From: Podocnemis expansa
Taxonomy: Eukaryota; Chordata; Testudines; Podocnemididae
DNA: 64,000 nt
Assembly: GCA_007922195.1 (NCBI GenBank)
Contig: ML681990.1
Coordinates: 37,709,557 to 37,773,556, forward strand
Direction: 5' to 3'
In this document: piece by piece, positions 36,871 through 48,142 of the stretch
Position numbering within the stretch: position 1 is the first letter of the stretch
Layout of the letters: each line of letters starts with the position of its first letter
The notes under the pieces: model-generated
What the model saw: only the letters and a program-made list of their open reading frames with translations
Database searches by the model: none
Told to the model about the DNA's origin: nothing
Position numbers and translations under genes: made by a program

Positions 36871-39511
36871 TGCTTTTGCTACTATCACTTATTTAGTTTG
36901 AAGAACTGTTACAAGCTGTACTGGCAAAAGCACTTGTTTGTTGGTATAACCTGCATCTTCACAATTAGGGTTTAGCTGGCATTGCTACTCAACAGCAAAC
37001 TTTTTTCTAGCATAGACTAGGCCTCAAGCCTAGTTCAACACCACTGCAATCAGTCCCCCACAGCAGAAAAAAATTCCTTCTGCCACTTTTGAAATTTTAA
37101 AGTATTTCCTTTAGTTTTTCAGAACCCCAAAGAAGAATTTTAAAATGAAAAAGAACTTACAGCCTCAATGACTGGACATACATCCCTTCAGCCCCATTTC
37201 TTTGTATTCATTTCGTATGCTTACGCAACCATCTTAAAAACAAAATACATCTTTCTTAACTGTGAAAAAGTTGCTTGTTAGTAGAGCAAATCTAATACTG
37301 CAACCAACCACAAATATTGATTTGATATAGATTTGATTCTCCCTTTGAAAACAGTGAGTCCTTTTTTAATCTTATTGGGAAATCAAATTAAGACTGTGTG
37401 AAAACTACAGAACACAAACAAAATGTCCCAGCCTTGAAAATGGGCTACTTATTCTGTGTCAGAGATGATAAAGTCAGGGTGAGACAGAGAGAGAACGAGA
37501 AGAGTGTACAATGATAAAGCATTTGGGGTAAATCCTGGCTCCACTGAAATCATTGGGAACTTTGCCACCAACTTAAGTGGAGCCAGGACATCAGCCTTCT
37601 TGCTTATTATATGTAGCTTCTGTGCCATATTTCTGCACAGTGACATTTGCAAAGCCGCATATAAAGAATGTCACTTGCAGCTGGACAAAGGCCGATGATT
37701 GGTAGGAAATTGAATTCTAGTAAAGCTAAATAAAATTCAGCAAATTAGATCAGTTGGTGAAAGCACATAGCTGACCCATTTGTCTGCACAACACTGCCTC
37801 TTAAGGTTTATTCAAATGAACTCTAATTGTATCACATTAAGAGACTTGAAAAGAAAAGGCTGTTGTACATATGTGATGAGAGAGCTGATCAGAAGTCAGT
37901 CCCATGTTCTTCACCTCAGATGCTCTTAAACCCTTGTTGCTTAGCAGAAAGGTAGATTTTCTGTAGGATTTCTGCCTTTTTTTTTTTTTTACTTGCTCTC
38001 TCCAGAGTCTTTTATTTAAGAGCTGAGTGTATTGCTTGGTAGCTAATTTGTCTTTCAGCTAGCTTCTGATGTCCCTACACATGCTGTGTAGTACCCAACT
38101 CTGCAAGTTCTCCTGCGGATTTCAGCAGGAGTATTTGCAGAGTCAGGTACTGTTCAACATAGCTGAGGATATCAGAATCAGGCTTTTTGTTCTGAATAAT
38201 CCTGTATCTGCTGTTGCTTACCCCACCAGCTGGAGAGGGTGTCTATAGTAAAAAAAAGGGATAATAGCAGTGATACCATTGAAAGTGGTGCCTGTTGTGA
38301 AGTGTGACATTCTTCTGTATCTGTCATTTTCTCCCCTCCCTAATGCAATGTGCCTGCTGGTTGACTGCACACCATATAGCTGTTTCTCTGCCACTACTCC
38401 ATGATAAATTTTACTCAAATTCTTGTGTTCAGGGCTCCTGTGTGGAAACCCTCCTTTTCTATATTGTACCTTGTTTCCATCATTCATTTTGATGCATAAA
38501 CAGCAGCTTGCATAGCTGATGAATCTTTTTAGTCAAGGGTGGGGATGAAACTTGCCTGAATTATACTGGCTTTATTTCCAGATGGTTTATTATCTCCCTC
38601 ATCCATCAATATCAGTGTCCCTCTATTGCAGAAAGGTGCTATGAATTTCTCTGTTGGTATTATCCCAGAGGGAGATTTTCCAAACCTTATTTTGCCCTAA
38701 ACCTCTGATATTGAGACCTTGGATTTCTCTGAAATATTAGACCAAGTTCAAAATTGAACTGACTCCTGTTTCTCACATGACCTAGGTAATATAAACACTG
38801 AAGAAGCCTTCCCATAAAAAGGCACTCTGCTTTGTTCCATCATGTATGGTGACTGTGACGTTCCTTTGCCTCAGCTGCTACAGAATCCACCCTGGTTTTG
38901 TATTATCCTGCTGCGATCCAAATTGTAAGTTTCCCCACCAGCATTTCTCCACTTCACAGTTAAAGACCTTACAAACTGAGCTTTCTCAGCCAAATGACTA
39001 TTTCTTCAACATACATGGCTGTTTGCCCTGCTCCTCTTTTCTCCCTTTTCTTTTTTTCTAGGGATTGGAGAATTTCTTTTTAATCTGTTCTTTTCTGCAT
39101 TTCTCATGTGCTCAGTACTTTTTGCCAGGTAAAGGAAAATAAACTTGAAAATAAATTGTCAGCACTTTGCACCCATGTATTTTAAAATGCTGTTATACTC
39201 TCTGAACTCTTTCTCCAACCTGTCCCTTGGGATAAGTACTCACTGCTGATGCTGTGTGCAAAGGGGAGATCAGTTGTACATGAACCCTTTCCTTAGGGTG
39301 AAAAAAGACAACAATTCCCATCAGGATGAAATCAGCTAAATTGGATCTCTGAGAATATGTTTTTCACCTTTTTGTGAAAGCAGTGGGAAGTCTACACTAA
39401 TGCGCTGTTTTTACATTTGAACACTCCTCGCTCCCCCATGATAAATCTACCACTGCAGCTACACGCTGTTTCTTTAAAATACACCTCCGAGTGAGCATTA
39501 TTATCTAATTC
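36871..39511. other. Unique intergenic DNA, no gene seen
   Basis: Contains only the fold-back element at 37528-37592 and a T16-type run near 37979. ORFs are below 95 codons without support. 39713-40311 is similar. Confidence 0.5.
37528..37592. repeat. Short fold-back element (CCTGGCTCCACT...AGTGGAGCCAGG)
   Basis: Perfect 12-bp arms flank about 40 bp. Similar short pieces with 'ctgg(c)tc..ctga' and 'gacttca' cores occur at about 24126-24190, 54548-54602, 59295-59350 and 61815-61880. This suggests a family of tiny old MITEs or SINE tails. Confidence 0.55.
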
Positions 39512-39519
39512 CTGTAGCA

Positions 39520-39712
39520 CAGTGGTTTTCAAACTTGGGGCCAGGACCCAGTATTGGGTCACAGACCCACAGGCCCTTGGTTGAAGCACCCCCTGCTGCC
39601 GCTGCCAAAAGACTGGAATACATTGCTTAAATATGTGATTGTTGGGCCATGGGCATAAATGATTTTTTTTCAACTGGGTCCTGATTAAAAAAAAAGTTTG
39701 AAAACCCCCACT
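39520..39712. mobile_element. hAT-like MITE, CAGTGGTTTTCAAAC ends
   Basis: The left end CAGTGGTTTTCAAAC and right end GTTTGAAAACCCCCACT are inverted repeats. The interior matches the copy at 29810-29997 in inverted orientation (cccagtattgggtca; aatatgtgattgttgggcca). The flanking duplication is too decayed to call. Confidence 0.83.
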
Positions 39713-40311
39713 TTAGTGCACAGAGTCTTTGCTTGGAGTCAGTACTCTTTTCTATTAGTATTTTAATCCTCCTTTGGAGTACCCAATTATCACTGTATTA
39801 ATGTTGCAGGGACAGACTGGCAGCTGCCATCCCTTATACAAATCAAAGCATCTACATTGGACTGGGTTTCTCTAACTGGTTCTCTAGGGAAGGTTTTCTA
39901 GAGGGGCACAGAGATTGACTTGCAGGGGCTCTTAGGGCTCTGCTGCACCTGATGAGAGAAAACGAAATTTCACCAGGCTAGTTCCTGAGTGATTGAATTG
40001 AGAGGTGCAGCAAATAAGAGCCTCAAAGAGCAGAACCTTTGGTGCTACTGATGGGTTTGAAAAGAAGTTTCCAGTCAGTGAAGGAAAATGAACCAACTCC
40101 AACCCCTAAGCCAATACTCTGAACTTGACGGTAGTGTGACAAGCCTGGCTGTTCCCCTCACCTCTGCCAGCTGTGACCCCATCTTGAAAGTGGAAATTGT
40201 GGGGATGGCAGCTGAGGGGCCAGCAGCTGAAAGGAATGACAGACGCTCGTGGTTTGAGCAGAAAGCACCTGTTTTCTCCTTACACTGCACCTTGCACATA
40301 ATCCTCTTGTT

Positions 40312-40432
40312 GCAAAGGGGCAGCCGTGTTAGTCTAGTAAAGCAAACAAAACAAGGAGTCTTGTGGCACTTAAAGACTAACAGATTTATTGATCGCATGA
40401 GCTTTCGTGGGAGAAAAGAAAATCAATGGGTC
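40312..40432 (+). mobile_element. tRNA-derived SINE, full plus copy
   Basis: Head 'ggggcagccgtgttagtcta', linker 'gtaaagcaaacaaaacaagg', body 'gtcttgtggcacttaaagac', then 'gcatgagctttcgtgggaga'. It is among the least diverged copies, hence probably young. The inverted partner lies 260 bp downstream (40690-40772). Confidence 0.92.
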
Positions 40433-40689
40433 ATCAAGGCTTGAAAGAGAAACAGCTGAAATTCAAATAATATGCAGATTAGATTGTGTGAAAGCGGGGC
40501 TGAATCGTGACTATGGATTCTTTTCACATTATAACAGGTAATTTGACATCACCCTCCCTCTGTGTGCTGTTTCCTGGAGTCTGAATCCTTACAAATGCTC
40601 TGATTTGCTGTTGCAGTCTGACCTGATCCCATGTCTTGCACTCCCCTGCATTTATTTTCATCCAGTTCTGTAAGCTCTCCCTCACCATG

Positions 40690-40772
40690 CCGTCTGATGA
40701 AGTGGGATATTCTCCCACGAAAGCTCATGCGATAAATAAATCTGTTAGTCTTTAAGTGCCCCGAGACACCAT
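40690..40772 (-). mobile_element. tRNA-derived SINE, minus copy (tail and body)
   Basis: 'tctgatgaagtgggatattc', 'ccacgaaagctcatgcgata' and 'gttagtctttaagtgcc' are the reverse of the SINE tail and body. The head is missing. It pairs tail to tail with 40312-40432. Confidence 0.9.
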
Positions 40773-40887
40773 GCTTCTAATCCTCTTGGAGCTCCTCTGT
40801 AAGTATCCCAGAGGCAGGGGAAATATGATCCTTCCTCCCTTCCAGGGAGGCCCCTCCTAGGAACAGTTTGGGGTCTGAGCTGACTAC

Positions 40888-41100
40888 AAAAATAAGGAGT
40901 CACGTGGCACTTCAAAAGATTTATTTTTCACATGAGCTTTCATGGGAGAAAATCCCACTTCATCAGATGCTTCGAAGATGGGTGAACTTAAATCTGTTAG
41001 TCTTAAAGTGCCACACGACTCCTTGGTTGGTTTTTTTGTTGTTGTTTTGTTTTGTTTTGGTTTGGTTTTTTTTCTGGACTAGACTAACAGGGCTATCCCT
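40888..41100. mobile_element. tRNA-derived SINE, inverted pair
   Basis: A plus body and tail (aaggagtcacgtggcacttc ... cacttcatcagatgcttcga, to about 40988) is followed directly by a minus body and head (aatctgttagtcttaaagtg ... gactagactaacagggctat). The linker of the minus copy is expanded to a GTTTT-rich tract (41030-41073). Confidence 0.9.
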
Positions 41101-43025
41101 CTGGAAATTTACAAAAATAAGGGTGATGGGAAATAGATGGATGCTGCTGTCCCTTAAAAACCAGCCCCTCTGCATTAGAGCTAAGGCTGTGCTGGGTTAG
41201 TTGTAAAAGCATTCTGGCTTGCATCATCTCCCTGGTCAGCCCTGACCTCCTAGTGTTCGGTGGTCTCTAATCTAACCCAAGCAAAACAAGTCAGCCTGCT
41301 GTTCAAATGCAAGGAGTGTTTTCTATCACCTAGCTGTTTGCAGACTGCCTCCGTCTCTGAGACATCAACGTGGATGTGGAAGGCCCTATGTAAGACCGGT
41401 CTCAATACAGCAGTCTAGCATAATTAAGGAACCGAAGCCACGCATGCAGCCCTGTTGACTTTTCCAGCCCTGTCACTCACCGAGACAGCAACCTGCTGTC
41501 CAGATCTATCGAGGTGACCTTAGAGATGGCTTATTCCTGCAAACACGTCCGTGGATTTTGTCTTTCCATCTTGAGTGACTCCCTTAGATAGAATGCAAAG
41601 CCTGTCCACTATCCAATTCTGGCAGGAGCACCTAATCTGGTGCTATCACATCTGTTTGAATTAAAGGAGAATTTAACAGAAGCATCAGTCTATACACTGC
41701 TATGAAAGTTTTCAGCTGTAGCAAGTTTTTTAAAAGTTTCTGAAATGTCTGGGAATTTCAAACATCCCCTACTGCAAGTAAATAATGGAGAGGAAGGGAC
41801 TAAAATGCACCTTTCAGGTTAAAGGAAAGTAAATTTAGGTTTGAAGTAAAAATGATATGTACATAAAGCCATCCACCCACTCACTCTCACATATATGCAG
41901 GGGTGTGATTGCATCATAGTTTCAAACACAGGCCAGCCTACCATATGTGTGTATATGGAGATATATATATATATATATATAGTTTCATTATCGGTTCCAC
42001 AAGATTAAAACCAACCATTCAAAATGCACTTCCTTGTTCTTTGAAGTCAAGCCACAGGATCTTCAAGTGGTGGGGTTAAATTTTCAATCCTTCATAAATA
42101 TTTGTACATGAATTTTCTTTCTCATCTTTTGTATTTAAAATACAGCTTCATTTTCAAATAAAGAAAATCCAGGATGTCCATGTAGTTAGGAGCAATCACA
42201 GAGAAATGGGAAAACAAGATCCAAATTCACTTTAATTGATAAAATGAAGTAAAATAAATTTTCTTTTCAGAAAATTAGACTACCTGAACATATTCAAAGC
42301 ATAAACTATCATTTAACTTTGAAAGCTGTTGGAATTAATAAATGACGGGACATTTACATTCACGAGTAGCACAGAAGTAAGATTCCTATTTCCCTGCGGG
42401 TCATACATATTACAACAAACTAAAGAAGGAAAAGTATGTATTTTTTGGCTCAAGCATTCAATCTGCCACTACCTTTCCAAAACCAAAGAGTTCAAACCAT
42501 GAATAGTGCAAAATAATATACAACCCTGTCAGATCTGAACAAAACAACAGATCGCGATGCGTACCCTGTGTGAAACTAAGAGGCACTGTACAAATTAGAC
42601 ATTCCGGCAAGCCAGCTGAGATCCCAGTTTCGGCTGCCTCAATTTTCTTACTTTACAAAGAGCTGTTAGGAATACCTTTCAGAACAAATCATGTTAGTTT
42701 TTCGCTCTTATCAAAACCAATGCATCCCAAAGAAAACCCCTCTGCAACTTTCTTGAGTGGGAGGTGATTGAAAGAAAGGATTAGCGTTGGGCCGGGGATT
42801 CAGGAGAGAAAAGTTTTGTTGCAGTACCAATGAAAACAGATAAGTCAGAGCTGACCGTTTACTTCTCCACACTTCAGAAGCAAAGTGTAACTAGCGCTAC
42901 GCTCCGTACTCCTTGTTATTATTCAGCAACACTGCCGGAGCTAAGCATCTGTGCTGGGAAGAAGACTCCTTGATTTAGCTGATAATTGCCCTTACTACAC
43001 ATGCATCAAAATGAGCTTAGCCTGC
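41101..43025. other. HTR1A downstream flank, unique DNA
   Basis: AT-rich, transposon-poor. It probably includes part of the HTR1A 3' UTR if polyadenylation is more distal than 43026, for example near the ATAAAT/TTTATT texts at 42230-42260. No other gene seen. Confidence 0.45.
41961..41982. repeat. (AT)n microsatellite
   Basis: About ten AT units in the otherwise unique 3' flank of HTR1A. Confidence 0.9.
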
Positions 43026-43031
43026 TTTATT
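43026..43031 (-). terminator. Candidate polyadenylation signal for HTR1A
   Basis: TTTATT on the plus strand reads AATAAA on the minus strand, about 600 bp downstream of the HTR1A stop. It lies next to a G-run of about 11 bases (C-run on the transcribed strand). It is the first canonical hexamer I noticed after the stop. Other AATAAA/ATTAAA hexamers exist further downstream, so the true 3' end is uncertain. Confidence 0.3.
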
Positions 43032-43629
43032 GGGGGGGGGGGGGTGGAGTGGAGAGGGAAAAAGCCGCACTTACTAAACAGTTTAACACTTCGGTGAAAT
43101 GCACCCCAGTGGCGTGTTCCCCAAAGGATCAGTGGCACTTTTCAGGTGCTTTCCACCAGCTGCCTCTCATTTGTAAAGGACTGTGTGGCATTGTCCGGGA
43201 GAGTCCCTCGAATAGCTTCCACGTGCGTTCCCAAGGAGCGCGCCTCCTTCGAGGAACTGCTGGCTCCAAGCGAGTCCTAATGACTTCTGCTTTCTCCAAA
43301 TCCCTCTCCTGCAAACCGCCTTAACTCCCGTGCACTGAAAGGCAGCAACAGGTCAAGCGGGGCTGCGCGGGAGACACGACGCAGGCAGCGGTGCCATCGG
43401 AAGGGCCGCGCAAGTGAGCCCGTCGGTGCTTCCTGGCCCGGCTCGGCAGTCTTCTCGCAAGCCCAGAAGCCCGCCTGCCTAGGAGGCTTTGTTTCGCCGC
43501 CGCCGCCGCTCTGGCGGAGAAGGAGGTTCGCAGCCCCGGAGCGGCGAGCTGCAACGCCGGGGAGGGCGGGTGTGCGATGGGCAAAGCCCCGGAAAGTCGC
43601 GGGAGGCAGAGCCGAGCGGCCGGGGCTCC

Positions 43630-44733
43630 TCAGCGCCTGCAAAACTTGCACTTGAGGATCTTCTTGAACGCACTTTGGAAGTCCTTGTTGAAGTAGGCGT
43701 AGATGACGGGGTTGAGGAGGGAGTTGGAGTAGCCCAGCCAGTTGATGACGGCGCCCAGCCAGGCCGGCATGGAGCAGCCGCTCGGGCAGAAGGGCAGCAC
43801 CAGGGCCACGATGAAGAAGGGCAGCCAGCAGAGGATGAAGGTGCCCATGATGATGCCCAGCGTCTTGACCGTCTTCCTCTCCCTGGCCAGCGCCACCTTC
43901 CTCTTGGCCTCGGCGCTGCGCTCCGGGCCCCGCTCCGAGGGGGCGGCCGGCGGGCTGCCGGGCAGCGGCAGGGGCCGGTGGGCTTTGGCGGCGGGGCCGT
44001 CGAGGGGCTCCCCGTTGCCGCAGGCCGGCCCGAGGCTCAGGCGGGTGGCGGCCACTTTCTTCCTCTCCGCCTTCCGGACCGTCTTGCGGATGCGGAAGCG
44101 GGCGGCGCGGAAGATGCGGCCGTACAGCACCAGCATGAGCAGCAGCGGGATGTAGAAGGCGCCGAAGGTGGAGTAGACGGTGTAGCCGGGGTCCTTGCTG
44201 ATGGTGCAGGCGTCGGGGTCGGAGCGGTCCTGCGGCGTGCGCCAGCCCAGCATGGGCGGGATGGAGATGAGGAAGCCGATGAGCCAGGTGAGGCCGATGA
44301 GCGCGGCGGCCCGGCGCGGGGTGCGCTTGGCCACGTAGTCCACCGGGTCGGTGATGGCCCAGTAGCGGTCCAGGGCGATGGCGCACAGGTGCAGGATGGA
44401 CGAGGTGCAGCACAGCACGTCCAGCGAGATGAAGATGTCGCAGGTGACCTGGCCCAGCGTCCACTTGTTCAGCACCTGGTAGAGCGCGGCCATGGGCAGC
44501 ACCAGCACCGACACCAGCAGGTCGGCCACGGCCAGGGAGCCGATCAGGTAGTTGGCCACCGTCTGCAGGGAGCGCTCCAGGGCGATGGCCGCCACCACGC
44601 AGGCGTTGCCCAGCAGGGCGCACAGGATGAGGGTGCCCAGGGCCAGCGAGGTCAGCAGCTGGTAGCGCAGGGTCACCCCGCCGCCGCCGCCGCCGCCGCC
44701 GCCGAGCGGGGCCGTGGCGTTGGCCGCCTCCAT
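43630..44733 (-). CDS. HTR1A: 5-hydroxytryptamine (serotonin) receptor 1A, single-exon GPCR
   Basis: The gene encodes a 367-residue class A GPCR of the plasma membrane. The family couples to Gi/o to lower cAMP and open GIRK channels, acting as somatodendritic autoreceptor and postsynaptic receptor. Seen here: TM1 with GN at 42-43; D71 (2.50); amine-binding D105 (3.32); C98/C176 disulfide pair; DRY at 122-124; S188/T189 in TM5; CWLP at 302-305; N331 (7.39); NPVIY at 341-345; short tail with C362 and C365, the usual palmitoylation sites. TM segments are almost identical to mammalian 5-HT1A, and the reading frame is uninterrupted, as expected for this intronless gene. The start is the ATG at 44733 in a strong Kozak context (CCCGCCATGG); an in-frame GTG at 44751 lies upstream and is not preferred. 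Oddities: nine consecutive glycines at residues 11-19, one N-glycosylation sequon (N5-A-T), and an intracellular loop 3 of about 75 residues, so the protein is about 55 residues shorter than the 422-residue human receptor. Identification is near certain. Confidence 0.98.
   Translation of the reverse strand: MEAANATAPLGGGGGGGGGVTLRYQLLTSLALGTLILCALLGNACVVAAIALERSLQTVANYLIGSLAVADLLVSVLVLPMAALYQVLNKWTLGQVTCDIFISLDVLCCTSSILHLCAIALDRYWAITDPVDYVAKRTPRRAAALIGLTWLIGFLISIPPMLGWRTPQDRSDPDACTISKDPGYTVYSTFGAFYIPLLLMLVLYGRIFRAARFRIRKTVRKAERKKVAATRLSLGPACGNGEPLDGPAAKAHRPLPLPGSPPAAPSERGPERSAEAKRKVALARERKTVKTLGIIMGTFILCWLPFFIVALVLPFCPSGCSMPAWLGAVINWLGYSNSLLNPVIYAYFNKDFQSAFKKILKCKFCRR
44680..44703 (-). repeat. 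CCG/GGC microsatellite encoding the Gly tract of HTR1A
   Basis: An in-frame run of CCG on the plus strand (GGC on the coding strand) encodes most of the glycines at residues 11-19 in the extracellular N-terminus. Its length is likely variable between individuals or assemblies. Confidence 0.85.
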
Positions 44734-45240
44734 GGCGGGAGCGGCTCTCACGCCTCCCGGCTCCGGCCGCCCGCCGCCGGCCCCCGAGCCATGCGGCTGG
44801 CCCCGGCCCCGCCGGCTCCGTCCCTCCCTCCCTCCCTCTTCTGGCCGCCGCCGCCGCCCCGCCTCCCCCTTCCCCGCCCCTCGCCTCCGGGGGCCTCGCC
44901 TGCCTCCCCGGGCGGAGCGTCCCCGGCCGCGCGTCGCTTCCCGCCCTTTCGGCAGCGTTCACACGCCGGAGCCGGAGTGGCCGCGCCACGCCTGCCGCCC
45001 GGCTTCAGCACCCGGGACAGCTCCCGCCGCCCCGCGCCTCCGGCCGGGAGGGGCCCCGCAGCGCCGCCTGGCCGGGCGGACAGCGGCCCTCGCCGAGCTC
45101 CCAGCCCCGCTCGCCTGGCAGCAAAAGCCCCCGAGACACGCGCTCTTCTGCGACCCATTCCCGCCCCCCCCCAACTTTCCCGCTCTCCCAGCTGAGCTTC
45201 CTGGCGCCTCCCTCCGTGGCGATGGGGTTTTGCTTGCATG

Positions 45241-45699
45241 AAAGGGAGGAAGCAGCAGCGGGCTGACTTGTCGATGAAAACAAAGCTGTGCCGGGGCCAT
45301 GAGGGGAGCGGGCCTCTTCAAGCCCAGGGTAACGCTCTCATTTTACTGGCTACTGCGCACGTTGGCAACCCAAAAGATAAGAGGCGGTTTTGAAAAATTC
45401 CTTCAATACCCAAGTGTTTTGAAAGCCACAAGGGGTGTAACCTCCTGGGCAGGGCAGGCTCAAGGGGTTGTGGCACCCCAAGCCAAATTTCGATTTGCCA
45501 CCCCCCCCCATCTCATTTATGGAGGTTGAGAGCAGTTTTCCAAAGTGCCTAAATCTCCAGGGTCTGCCTGCAGAGGGATTTAAAGTGCACTCTGCCTACA
45601 TGATTTAAGCGGCGGGGTGACTAACAGTGACTGAGTTGAAGAGGCAGGAGCCAGCCTGATCTTCGGGGGGGCGCTAGGTGCCCCTAAGTACTGTCACCT
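45241..45699. other. HTR1A upstream flank, no gene seen
   Basis: Transition out of the CpG island, with a C9 run near 45502. 'gcaccccaagccaaatttcg' looks like a piece of a GC-rich transposon, but without ends. Confidence 0.4.
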
Positions 45700-46072
45700 G
45701 AAGTCACGTCTGTCTCTTGCCTCGCAGTAGAGCCGGCCCTGCTCCTGGTAGAAGGTGGGGACAAACTGGGCCAGGGTGTCTGCCAGAGGATCCCCTGGTG
45801 GGAGGAAAGGGGAGCCCAGAACAAGGCGAGGGCCCACTGCAGGGTCCCCTGGGGGGAGAGGTGGAGACGGGCATGGCTCACCTGCAGAGTTCTCCAGTGA
45901 AAGTTGGGGGGGGCAGTCAGGAGTCTGGAGTCAGGCATGGATCATCTGCAGGGTTCCCCAGCAAAGGTTGGGGGGGGGGGTCTGGAGCCAGGAGCCCAGA
46001 GCCACAAGGAGGAAACCCAAGAGCTGCATGCAGCTCTGAGCCACAGGTTGCAGACCCCTGGACTGCTGGGTT
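45700..46072. repeat. GC-rich imperfect tandem repeat, possible hAT remnant
   Basis: Units of about 70 bp repeat 'cctgcagagttctcc', 'ctgcagggttcccc' and 'ttggggggg' text. The right side 'ccacaggttgcagacccctgg' looks like a hAT terminus, but no matching left end was found. ORFs here are compositional. Confidence 0.45.
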
Positions 46073-47404
46073 TTTAAGTCCAAGTACATCACAAAGTATG
46101 TCCCAAGCTACAGAATGAAGCGTGCAGACCTAAATATGCCCTGGAGAGTGCACCCGTGCATGCCTATTCATATGCTACAGGTAATTCCTCTGACACTGTG
46201 TTCAGTGATGGCTCTGGCACCGGTCATCTTGAAACTCTTGAAGGCTATTTGGGAGGTAGCAGAGCAATCGATAAAGTAAGAGAGATCAATCTACAATAGT
46301 GTTGTGCTGGTGTCCTGAGACGTATTGTTTTATAGTCCAGTGACGGGTATGGTTCCCACTCAATCATTTCAAAGTGTTGTAGTAATGAACTCCACCCTAC
46401 CTCTCTTCATGATGTGTCACATCATTTCAGTGAAAGCCCTGAAACAAACAGGCTGGTCTCTGTCATGGGAGACTTTGCAACTAGTCCTGAAATCTGATGT
46501 CAAAGTTCTGGTTCCCTTCCAGTGAGCAGCACTATCCTTCCTCAGGTTGCATTACAGGAAATTACAGTGCAACAAACTACCGCAATCACGATCCTCCAAA
46601 GATAAAAAATGACGTTGCAGTTGCTCGTGATAAAAGAGGAGAAGGCTGGGCCTGAAAGAGAGAATGAAATGAGAAAAATATCTGTGGGAACAATCTCAAA
46701 TAAACACAGTATCAGACTGAGAGATCACAAAGAAATAGGTTCATATCCAGTAAACATTCCAAAGTCAGAGAAGAAAAGAAAAAGCTTTTGGTCAGAGATG
46801 ACATAAAAGTTTTATGACTGACAGGTTTAACTTTTTGCTTTTCTTGGACAGGGAAAATACTGGGAAACTAACTTTGTTACTTGATATGTTTCTTTATCTT
46901 TGTATCACACAATAATTGTAACTATGTGAAAACATATTTCAGGTCAGTTTCAACTGATATCATGCAAAGGCAGGTGAGTCAGAATGTTAAGAAATTATCT
47001 CAAATTTCTTGATGGCAAGATAGTAATAATTTCCAAATAAATTTATAATTAGGGCCTATGGCCCAAGTACACAGCCCTATTTGCTAATCTGTGTTTAGGA
47101 GCTGGCACCAAAAAAGATACAATGTGTTTGTAACTTTATCAGTATTGGATAATGTCATTAGTTCAGGTGCGATTTGTCATTTAGAAGAGAGGCAATACTG
47201 CAGCATTTCGTTTTCAGGCTTTCCTGCTTGAAATCAGTCTGGCACATAGCACTGATGAGCAGATACAGCAGTAGCCGATTAAATACAAGGGTATACTTTA
47301 TACCCTGTTATGTGAAAGTTGAGGGAATATAGGGCATGTCAATAATTGATACTTAAGTGTAGCTTACTCCTGATCAAAACACTGTCACTGACATTACAGA
47401 TGAG
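46073..47404. other. Unique intergenic DNA, no gene seen
   Basis: Non-repetitive. ORFs at 46325 and 46609 (66 and 65 codons) have no motif. The upstream HTR1A flank could hold enhancers, but none is identifiable. Confidence 0.5.
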
Positions 47405-47777
47405 GCATCCTGTGCCTCTTTTAAAGACCAACAAATGTGTTTATTGCATAAGTTTCTGTGGGTGTAATCCCACTTCTTCAGATGCATGGAATAGAAACTG
47501 ACGTACGGCCAGGGAGCTATACACATGCAGAGGTGGGTGGGTCAAAAGGTCAAACAGTTCCAGAGGGGCAGTCTGTTAATCTATTTTAGTAAGACAAACA
47601 AGTTGCTTTGAGTCAAACAGTGTGGAAGAGGGCCCTATACCAGCAATAGATGAGAATGTTAAAAGATAGATAGATATATATATACACACACACACCGCTG
47701 TTTCCATTTCATGCACTTGACAAAGTTGGCTTACACTCATGGAAGTTCATGAGACAAATAGATTTGTTAGTCTTTAA
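47405..47777. mobile_element. SINE cluster (plus tail, plus head, minus tail) upstream of MITE M6
   Basis: A plus body and tail (ttttaaagaccaacaaatgt ... cccacttcttcagatgc, 47420-47485), a plus head fragment (ttccagaggggcagtctgtt, about 47558-47577) and a minus tail and body (catgagacaaatagatttgt, tagtctttaa, about 47735-47777) are separated by unique text and a TA/CA microsatellite (47660-47695). Confidence 0.8.
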
Positions 47778-48142
47778 GACTATGTCTACACCTAAAACCT
47801 TAGTTTGAACTTTCTTAGGCCAAACTAAGTAGTTTGAACTAAGCACTTTGTTTTTTTAATTCAAATTAACTTTTGGCGTGGCCTGTTCAAACTAAAATAT
47901 AGTTCAAACTAAAAAAACCCATGTGGTAGGTTCAAACTAACTGCTAGCTTGAAGTTACTTAGTTTGAACTAGCATCACTACATCGTGCTAGTTTGAACTA
48001 AATTTTGAAATAAGTTCGAACTAACTATTTCAAACTAAGATTTGCTTAGTCTGAACTAGGCAAAACCTAGTGTACACAGGGCTCAAATTAGTCCGGATTA
48101 AGCCTCCTTAATCTGGACTAATTTGCTAGTGTAGAGATAGAG
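47778..48142. mobile_element. TTAGTTTGAACTAA-palindrome MITE, copy M6, inside a SINE
   Basis: Termini GACTATGTCTACACC and AGTGTAGAGATAGAG match the ends of the TTCGAA MITEs. The interior instead repeats TAGTTTGAACTAAG-type palindromes. It sits in the TTTAA of a minus-strand SINE, which resumes with its head at about 48143. Confidence 0.88.

Larger units (their letters stand above)
43340..45240. promoter_or_regulatory. CpG island covering HTR1A coding region, 5' UTR and promoter
   Basis: Base composition changes sharply from AT-rich flanks to very GC-rich, CpG-dense DNA at about 43340 and back at about 45240. The part above 44733 is the 5' UTR and proximal promoter of HTR1A on the minus strand. 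It carries a pyrimidine tract of repeated TCCC at 44820-44842 (GGGA repeats on the transcribed strand) and CCCCGCCC boxes near 44873, which fit Sp1/MAZ-type GC-box regulation known for mammalian HTR1A. No TATA box is evident. The transcription start cannot be placed from sequence alone. Confidence 0.8.

Noticed and set aside
44734..44751. An upstream in-frame GTG start adding six residues to HTR1A
   Set aside because: The ATG at 44733 has a strong Kozak context, and vertebrate HTR1A starts at ATG; nothing supports non-ATG initiation.
43277..44989. A 570-codon minus-strand ORF overlapping HTR1A in another frame
   Set aside because: Same cause: Arg/Pro/Gly/Ala-rich out-of-frame translation of the receptor and CpG island.
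43489..45195. A 568-codon plus-strand ORF antisense to HTR1A
   Set aside because: It mirrors the GC-rich coding strand, is rich in Gly/Ala/Arg/Asp/Gln with no domain, and lacks splice or start evidence. Stop-poor antisense frames are expected at this GC content.
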